Origin: Christensenella sp. UBA1214
Lineage (GTDB): Bacteria; Bacillota; Clostridia; Christensenellales; CAG-138
Length of the DNA stretch: 7,044 bases
Assembly (NCBI GenBank): GCA_002309375.1
Contig: DBXK01000042.1
Coordinates: forward strand, 15,801 to 22,844
Direction: 5' to 3'
Shown here: in pieces, positions 1-4,858 of the stretch
Layout: every line of letters begins with the position of its first letter
Numbering within the stretch: the first letter of the stretch is position 1
The notes under the pieces: generated by a model
Database searches by the model: none
Told to the model about the DNA's origin: nothing
The model's input: only the letters and a program-made list of their open reading frames with translations
Position numbers and translations under genes: made by a program

Positions 1-167
1 ATGTTGATCTCGCCCTCGTACATCGCGATCGCGACGCGCCTGGTGAGCTCCGGGGAGAAGCCGAGCTGACGCATGAGCTTCTTGACCTTCACGGAAGCTT
101 CGCCTGCGGAAGTGAAGTCGTTTCCGTCAACATCGAAATGGAAATTCAGTTCTTCGTTCGCTGCCAT
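1..167 (-). CDS. ATP-binding anti-sigma-like (HATPase) protein, N-terminal part only
   Basis: Partial gene: the first 55 codons are present and the rest lies beyond the left edge. The start is ATG at 167, preceded by an AGGTGA ribosome binding site that overlaps the stop of the DRTGG gene; only 4 bases separate stop and start, so translation is probably coupled. The visible part has an N-terminal strand region, then a helix with AGEAS and VKKLMRQLGF, and ends in RRVAIAMYEGEIN. That last segment resembles the N-box region of GHKL/HATPase domains of the RsbW anti-sigma/serine kinase type, where E and N help hold ATP-Mg. In Clostridia a small protein of this type regularly follows the NuoE-like and DRTGG genes in [FeFe]-hydrogenase clusters (family knowledge). 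Its precise role is not established; a regulatory kinase or ATPase function is inferred. The G-boxes cannot be seen here. Confidence 0.85.
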   Translation of the reverse strand, partial: MAANEELNFHFDVDGNDFTSAGEASVKVKKLMRQLGFSPELTRRVAIAMYEGEIN

Positions 168-171
168 TCGA

Positions 172-510
172 TCACCTTCCAAGCCCGGCTTCATAGAGCC
201 TGCCGCAGGATTCGAACATCGAATACTTTGTCGTCATCATGACGATGCCGCTGTTTTCCGCAAACAGCTGCATTTCCTCCGACGGCATCTTGCCGCGGAC
301 GAATACGATGCAGTTCATGTCCATCATCATCGCCGTGCGGATGACCTGCGGATTCATGAGACCTGTGAGAAGGATGCCCTGATGCTTCACGAACGCGAGC
401 ACGTCGCTCATCATATCGCTTCCGCACGCCGTGCAGACCTCTCCGTCGAGAAAATCGCTGCAGGTCAGCACCTCTGCTTCGAGTATTCCGGCAACCTGGC
501 TGATTTCCAT
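172..510 (-). CDS. DRTGG-domain protein of [FeFe]-hydrogenase cluster
   Basis: Complete 112-residue protein with no signal peptide or membrane segment, hence cytoplasmic. The start is fixed by a strong GGAGGT ribosome binding site just upstream of ATG at 510. The family fold (DRTGG domain, also found in phosphotransacetylase and in CBS-domain proteins) is suggested by the order of segments: an N-terminal MEISQVAGIL region, HQGILLTGLMNPQVIRTA in the middle, and KYSMFESCGRLYEAGL at the end. It has five cysteines: C17, a C26-x-x-C29 pair in CTACG, C67 and C102. The CTACG and SCGRLYEAGL motifs look like those of DRTGG proteins encoded with hydrogenase subunits. The gene starts 25 bases after the stop of the NuoE-like gene and ends 4 bases before the ATPase gene, so all three form an operon. 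The molecular function of this family is unknown; ligand sensing or metal binding through the cysteines is only a possibility. Confidence 0.88.
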   Translation of the reverse strand: MEISQVAGILEAEVLTCSDFLDGEVCTACGSDMMSDVLAFVKHQGILLTGLMNPQVIRTAMMMDMNCIVFVRGKMPSEEMQLFAENSGIVMMTTKYSMFESCGRLYEAGLGR

Positions 511-535
511 TTTGTACCTCCGAAATGAGCGGTTA

Positions 536-1027
536 TCAATACTTTGCGAGGATGTCGCGAACGATGTTGGGGGTCATACGGCCGTGAACGTCGTCGTCGA
601 TCATGATGACGGGAGCGAGACCGCAGCAGCCGAGGCAGCGGGTCGGTTCAAGGGTGAACTTTCCGTCGGGAGTGGTGTGACCGGGCTCAACTGCGAGAAC
701 CCTGGACAGCTCATCGAGAACCTTCTGGGCGCCCTTGACATAGCAGGCGGTGCCGAGACATACGCGAACGAGATGCTCGCCGCGGGGTTCAAGATTGAAC
801 ATTGAATAGAAGGTGGATACGCCGTAGATCTCTTCGAGCGAACGGCCGAGACCTTCCGCGACCATGGTCTGCACCTCAATGGGCAGATAGCCGTAGATGT
901 TCTGGGCGGCCTGAAGAACGGGCATCGTAGCACCTTCCTTACCCTTCCACTGGGCAATGACTGCCTTGAGCTGGGCTTCCTGTTCAGGGGTGCCCTTGAA
1001 GGGGATGGTCGTTGTTGTTTTAGCCAT
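536..1027 (-). CDS. nuoE: NuoE-like [2Fe-2S] subunit of NAD(H)-linked [FeFe]-hydrogenase
   Basis: Complete 163-residue thioredoxin-like ferredoxin of the NuoE/HydC family. The start at ATG 1027 (MAKTTTT) is chosen because AAGGAGGATC lies directly upstream; a longer open frame extends to 1147 but has no such site. A helical N-terminal part (about 1-75, containing MPVLQAAQNIYGYLP and GVSTFYSMF) precedes the cluster-binding domain. Four cysteines match the family pattern: C90-x4-C95 in CLGTAC, and C131-x3-C135 in CLGCC followed by GLAPV. In complex I this subunit sits next to the FMN subunit; in clostridial bifurcating hydrogenases the HydC/NuoE protein carries one [2Fe-2S] cluster in electron transfer between NAD(H), ferredoxin and the H-cluster subunit. 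It is the first gene of the operon, ahead of the DRTGG and ATPase genes. That gene order favours a hydrogenase subunit over complex I or formate dehydrogenase, but the catalytic genes lie outside the window. Confidence 0.93.
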   Translation of the reverse strand: MAKTTTTIPFKGTPEQEAQLKAVIAQWKGKEGATMPVLQAAQNIYGYLPIEVQTMVAEGLGRSLEEIYGVSTFYSMFNLEPRGEHLVRVCLGTACYVKGAQKVLDELSRVLAVEPGHTTPDGKFTLEPTRCLGCCGLAPVIMIDDDVHGRMTPNIVRDILAKY

Positions 1028-1124
1028 GCTGATCCTCCTTGTTCCGCATAAGCGGGATTGTAGAATAATTGACTTTATCGGCGGAAAAAGGCGCTTTTGG
1101 GCGCACTTCTCCCACCATACGCAG

Positions 1125-1133
1125 ATTATAACA
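1125..1133 (-). promoter_or_regulatory. Extended -10 promoter for the nuoE operon
   Basis: Read on the minus strand this is TGTTATAAT, a perfect extended -10 (TGn-TATAAT). No good -35 box stands 17 bases upstream (TAGATA at 1148-1153), which fits a TG-dependent promoter. Transcription would start near 1118 and leave a leader of about 90 bases before the ATG at 1027. The leader contains a CCGC-TTAT-GCGG mini-hairpin shortly before the ribosome binding site. The start site is inferred. Confidence 0.65.
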
Positions 1134-1183
1134 CAAAATTTCCGCAATATCTACCTTCAAAGCGGAGAATGCCATAGTATATT

Positions 1184-1211
1184 TAAACGAAAAAGCGCCT
1201 CGGGGGCGCTT
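1184..1211 (-). terminator. Rho-independent terminator of the M20 gene
   Basis: On the minus strand AAGCGCC pairs with GGCGCTT (1205-1211 with 1193-1199) around a 5-base loop, and the stem runs straight into a T-rich tract (TTTTTCGTTT, 1194 down to 1184). The T tract exists only in the minus direction; on the plus strand the stem is followed by CAAAAATG. It lies about 105 bases past the M20 stop codon and upstream of the nuoE promoter, so it separates the two leftward transcription units. Confidence 0.85.
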
Positions 1212-1316
1212 CAAAAATGCAGTTAAATCATACTGTTTTGCTCTGAGTTCATGTCGCCCGTGGCGGCTGTGAAAGGCTTAAATTACCGTTTTTGCAATGT
1301 TTTTTCATTTGTTTCC

Positions 1317-2564
1317 TCAGCCGATCCCCGGCGCTTCCGAAAAGCCCCTGCGGACGCCTGCCAGCTCCGAGAAAAGCGCGGCGCCGACGGCGATCAGCTC
1401 ATCCGAAAAATCATAGCCGGCCGTATGCAGCGGCGCATGCTCCCCGCCGCAGCCGATATAGAAGAGAGCGCCTTCGGTGAGCTTCGTGTACCTGCCGAAA
1501 TCCTCCGAGCTGCGGAAGGGCTCGTCCCACCTTGCGGGCGCAAGGCCGAGCGACGCGGCGGCCCGCCGGACCTTTTCGGCGGAAGCGGCGGAGTTGCGCG
1601 TTTCCGGGAAGGGTTCCACGCGCTCGGAGGCGAGGGAAAGCCCATCCTCGCGGGCAAAAGCCTCCGCGCTTTCTTTCAGCAGTTTTTCAAGCGTATCCAT
1701 GCGTTTTTCATTCTCCGCGCGGATCGTCAGCGAGAGCCTTCCGAAGCCCGCGGAGGTGCCGAAGGCCGCTCCGGTTCCGTCCCCGCGGCTTCCGGCGGAA
1801 GCACCGACGACGGTGCACATCACGATCCCGTCCGCGCTCATCACAGCGCCGGGCGCGATATCGCGCAGAGCTTCATCCCCCGCCGCTTCCCGCACGAGCT
1901 GCGGGATCAGACCGATCAGCTTTGCGATCGAGAAAGCCGGGTTTTTGCCGTTCTCCGGCTGGGAGGCGTGGGAATTCTTTCCTTCGAACTTCAAAACAAG
2001 GCCGGTCGAGGCGCAGGCGGCGCAGCCGGTGTGCACGGCGACGGAGCCGAGCGGGAAACCGGGCATATTGTGATAGCCGAAGATCTCGCCGATGCGCTCA
2101 TCGGCGATCAGCCCTTCGCACTCCTCGGCGCCCTTCCCCGTCTCCTCCGCGGGCTGGAAAAGGAAGAAAAGATCGTTTTCGCAGCCGTAACGATCGGCAA
2201 TCAGCGCAAAGGCGCAGAGGGTCGCCATATGGCCGTCGTGCCCGCATTTATGCGAAACGCCGCGGCAGGCGGAGGAATACGCAAGCGCCGTGCCCTCGTC
2301 GATCGGAAGGGCATCCATATCCGCACGGAAAGCGATGCGTTTCTTCCCGCCGGATGCGTTTTCCGTTTTCCCCGCTCGGTAAGCGGCATAGAACCAGCTT
2401 CCTCTGTCAATTATCTCCAGCGCTGTGTTCTCGGAGATGAACGCGATAAGGCGGCGCTTCGTGTTCGCTTCGCAGCCGGAAAGCTCCGCCATCGAATGGA
2501 GTTCATGCCGCAGTTTTACTGTTTTTTCAAGGATATCCGCATCGATCAGCTTCAAAAGATCCAT
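1317..2564 (-). CDS. M20-family amidohydrolase / metallopeptidase (M20D-like)
   Basis: Complete 415-residue cytoplasmic enzyme, slightly longer than the roughly 390 residues usual for this group. Start: ATG 2564, with AGAGGG 7 bases upstream. Motifs in order: RHELHSMAEL (19-28); FRADMDALPIDE (79-90); SHKCGHDGHMATL (104-116), in which C107, H109 and D110 belong to the metal site; QPAEETGKGAEE (137-148), with the E140-E141 pair; GYHNMPGFPLGSV (163-175), with H165; H199 in KNSHASQPENG of the dimerisation domain; and GGEHAPLHTAGYDF (373-386), with H380 as the last metal ligand. All expected ligands are present, so the enzyme should be active. M20D proteins hydrolyse the amide bond of N-acyl amino acids, hippurate-like compounds or small peptides using Zn, Mn or Co. 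The substrate cannot be told from the sequence. The lid domain has AFGTSAGFGRLSLTIRA where many relatives have an NVIP-type motif, suggesting a distinct subgroup. It has its own promoter and terminator, so it is monocistronic. Confidence 0.92.
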   Translation of the reverse strand: MDLLKLIDADILEKTVKLRHELHSMAELSGCEANTKRRLIAFISENTALEIIDRGSWFYAAYRAGKTENASGGKKRIAFRADMDALPIDEGTALAYSSACRGVSHKCGHDGHMATLCAFALIADRYGCENDLFFLFQPAEETGKGAEECEGLIADERIGEIFGYHNMPGFPLGSVAVHTGCAACASTGLVLKFEGKNSHASQPENGKNPAFSIAKLIGLIPQLVREAAGDEALRDIAPGAVMSADGIVMCTVVGASAGSRGDGTGAAFGTSAGFGRLSLTIRAENEKRMDTLEKLLKESAEAFAREDGLSLASERVEPFPETRNSAASAEKVRRAAASLGLAPARWDEPFRSSEDFGRYTKLTEGALFYIGCGGEHAPLHTAGYDFSDELIAVGAALFSELAGVRRGFSEAPGIG

Positions 2565-2610
2565 TTCCGCACCCTCTTCCGGCGTTTTCCGCCGTTTTCT
2601 TCACTCTCCG

Positions 2611-2639
2611 ATTATACCTCCGAAGCGCGCTGCTGTAAA
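2611..2639 (-). promoter_or_regulatory. Sigma-A-type promoter of the M20 gene
   Basis: On the minus strand TTTACA (2634-2639) and TATAAT (2611-2616) are separated by exactly 17 bases, a near-consensus vegetative promoter. Transcription would start near 2604, about 40 bases before the ATG at 2564. Confidence 0.8.
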
Positions 2640-2663
2640 GTTTTTCAACTTCCGACATGCGGA

Positions 2664-2692
2664 TTGAAACGGAGCGCATATTGTGTTATAAT
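2664..2692 (+). promoter_or_regulatory. Sigma-A-type promoter of the cohesin-dockerin operon
   Basis: TTGAAA (2664-2669), a 17-base spacer and TATAAT (2687-2692), with an additional TG one base upstream of the -10 (2684-2685). This is the strongest-looking promoter in the window. It is divergent from the M20 promoter, with 24 bases between the two -35 boxes. The predicted start near 2699 gives a leader of about 83 bases before the ATG at 2782. Confidence 0.85.
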
Positions 2693-2781
2693 ACAAACTG
2701 GATCGATGTTCGCGCTTCGCTTTTTCGGACGCATGCGGGCAATGATCCGATAAACCGCAATAAAAATCAGGAGATTTTGAT

Positions 2782-3759
2782 ATGAAGAAACTGATCTCGA
2801 TTCTGACTGCGCTCGCAGTCCTGATCCTTTCCGCCGCCTTCGTTCTGCCCGCAGCGGCAGCCGCGGACACCGGCACGGCGCATTTCACCCTCAGCGACGC
2901 CGATAACGTCACCCCCGGCGAATCGTTCACCGTGACCCTCCATGTTTCCGGCGACTATCAGGCGCACGGAATGAATCTTTCCGTTGAATACGATCCCACC
3001 TGCATGGTGCTCGAGCGCTGCGAATACGGCGACTACATGACCGCCATCACCGCCGCCGGCAACTTCGTTACCGTCGATGCTTCCACCCTTTCGAATTCCG
3101 GTATGGTCAAGATCGGCATCATGTGCCCCATCGAGCCCGCGACCGGCGAGGGCGACATGCTGATACTCCATTTCCACGTCAAGGACGGCGTGACGGTCAA
3201 TCAGCAGGTCATCATGATCGTCACCGAGCTGATCTATCTGCCGCTCGGTTCCATGACGAGCAGCGATGTCGCCTTCACGACCGAGAATTCCGTGATCACC
3301 CTTGCGAACGGTTCAGAACCCGACAACGGTTATAACGAGGGCGGCAGCGGCGTCGGCAGCAATACCTCCGAATCGCCGAGTTACCCGACCCGCGACCCCA
3401 ACGACCCGGACGCTCAGACGACGCCGGAACCCATTGAGACCTCTCCCCTTCCGTCGGTCAACCCCTCCTCGAACCCCGCGACCAGGGAACCGATCACCAC
3501 TCCCGCTCCTGTGAATACGCCCGAAGGCACCGATCCCGCAGGCGAACAGCAGGCGGGGACTGCCGCCCCGACTCAGGCGCCGGCAGATGAAGCCGACTCC
3601 TCGGCGGATCCTTCCAAGGCCTCCGAAGGCAATGAGGAAAATGCGGGAAACAACGACGGCACGAAGAAGACCGTTCTGATCTGCGTTGTCGCCGCGCTGG
3701 CGCTCGCAGCCGCTGCTGCAGTCACCACCGTCGTCGTCAGCAAAAAGAAAAAGCACTGA
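2782..3759 (+). CDS. Membrane-anchored cohesin-domain protein
   Basis: Complete 325-residue surface protein; ATG at 2782 follows CAGGAG by 8-9 bases. Residues 1-28 form a signal peptide: KK, then a hydrophobic core, then PAAAAA before ADTG. Residues about 33-175 form one cohesin-type beta-sandwich, recognised from TPGESFTVTLHVSG, MNLSVEYDP and GEGDMLILHFHVKDG, each matching the usual spacing of cohesin strands. Residues about 176-294 are a low-complexity Pro/Thr/Ser/Glu/Asn linker, as in scaffoldins. Residues about 297-319 are a single transmembrane segment ending in KKKKH, so the C-terminus stays in the membrane with a short basic cytoplasmic tail; there is no LPxTG sorting signal. Cohesins bind dockerin modules through calcium-stabilised contacts. 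With only one cohesin and no enzyme or carbohydrate-binding module, this looks like a mono-cohesin anchor rather than a cellulosome scaffold. It is the first gene of the plus-strand operon, and the next gene encodes a dockerin. Odd: three cysteines (C74, C80, C115) in the extracellular domain. Confidence 0.88.
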   Translation: MKKLISILTALAVLILSAAFVLPAAAAADTGTAHFTLSDADNVTPGESFTVTLHVSGDYQAHGMNLSVEYDPTCMVLERCEYGDYMTAITAAGNFVTVDASTLSNSGMVKIGIMCPIEPATGEGDMLILHFHVKDGVTVNQQVIMIVTELIYLPLGSMTSSDVAFTTENSVITLANGSEPDNGYNEGGSGVGSNTSESPSYPTRDPNDPDAQTTPEPIETSPLPSVNPSSNPATREPITTPAPVNTPEGTDPAGEQQAGTAAPTQAPADEADSSADPSKASEGNEENAGNNDGTKKTVLICVVAALALAAAAAVTTVVVSKKKKH

Positions 3760-3761
3760 GC

Positions 3762-3783
3762 GTTTCCGGTGAAAGCCGGAAGC
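3762..3783 (+). other. Intercistronic stem-loop after the cohesin gene
   Basis: GTTTCCGG (3762-3769) pairs with CCGGAAGC (3776-3783) in an 8-base-pair stem with one G-T pair and a 6-base loop. It begins 3 bases after the cohesin stop codon. No T tract follows, so it is not a classical terminator; it could stabilise or process the upstream message and set unequal amounts of cohesin and dockerin products. Confidence 0.45.
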
Positions 3784-3789
3784 ATGGAC

Positions 3790-3834
3790 ATTTCCGGGGA
3801 TCGGCGCGGTTCATCCCGGGCCGCTTCCCGAAAT
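3790..3834 (+). other. Second, two-tier hairpin ahead of the dockerin gene
   Basis: ATTTCCGGG (3790-3798) can pair with CCCGAAAT (3827-3834), leaving one bulged C. Inside it GCGG (3806-3809) can pair with CCGC (3821-3824). The structure ends about 13 bases before the AGGAGA ribosome binding site of the next gene. Found by eye; whether it forms in RNA is unknown. Confidence 0.35.
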
Positions 3835-3864
3835 CACGATCATTGAAAGGAGACCGATCAAATC

Positions 3865-4839
3865 ATGAAGCGATCAAGCGAAACCCGCAGCGGCTCCGCC
3901 TCACCCGCGGTCCGGATCCTTTCCCTAATTCTTGTTCTTGCGCTTGCACTGGTTTTTCCCGCGTCGATCGCGGCCGAGAACGCCCGGCCTTCCGTGCGCG
4001 GGTTTGATGAAGCCGCCGTCGTCGGAACGAACATCGCGTCCTTTTCGACGCATGATGTTTTCGGGAACGCCGTGAACGGCAGTGTGCTCGGCTCCCGCCA
4101 GCTCACAGTTCTGCATTATTTCGCGACCTGGAGCCCCGAATGCATCGAAGAAATGAGCTATATGCAGACCCTCTGCGACAGCTATGCTCCGGATGAGGTC
4201 GCTGTTTACGGCCTTCTTTTCGAGGATGCGACGAGCACCCCGGAAGCCTGCGTCGAGCTGATGCTCGATTCCGGCTTCACCTATAACGTTCTTCGCCTCG
4301 ACAGCGTGCTTTCGGCCCTCGTGAGCGAATATGCGATGATCCCGCAGACCTTCCTCGTCGATTCGAACGGCACCGTGATCGAGCATTACGCCGGCTGCCT
4401 TGAAAGCTATGCACAGCTCGAGAGCATGGTCGAAAACCAGCTCGGGCATCCCGGTGAATACTGCATGATCACCTTCATCGACGGACTGACGAACGAGGTC
4501 ATCGCGAATGTTGCCGTCGCCCACGGCGGAAGCACCGTTCCCCCAGCGCCCCCCGAGCATCCGGGCTACCTTTTCTCCGGCTGGGAAGGCAATTACCAGA
4601 ACGTGACGGAGAACACGACCGTCATTGCGATCTATATCATCGACCCGAACTACTTCGCACCGGGCGACGTCGATATGGATCATGATATCACCATCGGCGA
4701 CGCGCTTATGGTGCTCCGCTATTCCATGGGCATCTTCATTTCCGAAGGCGTTGAGCTTTACGGAGACATGGACGGCAGCGGCGCTGTCGACGTCACCGAT
4801 GCTCTGCTGATCCTCCGCGTCGCGATCGGCGTTGCCTGA
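3865..4839 (+). CDS. Secreted TlpA/thioredoxin-like protein with InlB-type repeat and C-terminal type I dockerin
   Basis: Complete 324-residue protein; AGGAGA lies 11 bases before ATG 3865. Residues 1-37: signal peptide (basic Arg/Lys start, hydrophobic stretch about 18-31, then PASIAA). Residues about 50-195: thioredoxin fold of the TlpA/redoxin type, with LHYFATWSPEC (83-93), YGLLFED, the cis-proline loop MIPQTFLVDSNG (158-169), and a helix before NQLGHPG. Residues about 199-258: a Listeria-Bacteroides/InlB B-type repeat (TFIDGLTNEVI to GYLFSGWEGNY), a small beta-grasp spacer. Residues about 267-323: dockerin with two EF-hand-like calcium loops, D268-x-D270-x-D272...D279 and D301-x-D303-x-S305...D312, each followed by an ALxxLR-type helix. 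Odd: the usual active site WCxxC reads W89-S-P-E-C93, so only the second cysteine remains and ordinary dithiol exchange is unlikely. The adjacent cohesin is the obvious candidate partner (inference). There is no promoter or terminator in the 105-base gap, so it is probably co-transcribed with the cohesin gene. Confidence 0.9.
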   Translation: MKRSSETRSGSASPAVRILSLILVLALALVFPASIAAENARPSVRGFDEAAVVGTNIASFSTHDVFGNAVNGSVLGSRQLTVLHYFATWSPECIEEMSYMQTLCDSYAPDEVAVYGLLFEDATSTPEACVELMLDSGFTYNVLRLDSVLSALVSEYAMIPQTFLVDSNGTVIEHYAGCLESYAQLESMVENQLGHPGEYCMITFIDGLTNEVIANVAVAHGGSTVPPAPPEHPGYLFSGWEGNYQNVTENTTVIAIYIIDPNYFAPGDVDMDHDITIGDALMVLRYSMGIFISEGVELYGDMDGSGAVDVTDALLILRVAIGVA

Positions 4840-4858
4840 AGCGCAGGATTTTGATTTG

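Noticed and set aside
1081..1107. Possible attenuator in the nuoE leader (GCGC-CCAAAA-GCGC then CTTTTT on the minus strand)
   Set aside because: The stem is only four base pairs with mismatches outside it, too weak to call a terminator or riboswitch by eye.
1028..1147. Upstream extension of the NuoE-like gene
   Set aside because: The extension is not NuoE-like, crosses the predicted promoter, and the AAGGAGG site points to ATG 1027.
1251..2753. 500-codon open frame on the plus strand
   Set aside because: It is fully antisense to the M20 gene, whose motifs, promoter, ribosome binding site and terminator are all present on the minus strand. The product is Arg/Gly/Ala-rich with no recognisable domain.
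2782..3759. Sortase-anchored protein or true multi-cohesin scaffoldin
   Set aside because: There is no LPxTG-type motif before the C-terminal hydrophobic segment, and only one cohesin domain is present with no carbohydrate-binding module.
4832..4858. Upstream TTG start for the Pth-DsdA frame, overlapping the dockerin gene
   Set aside because: It would add nine residues before the conserved MFIIVGLGNPG start of Pth, and no ribosome binding site precedes it; ATG 4859 fits the family.
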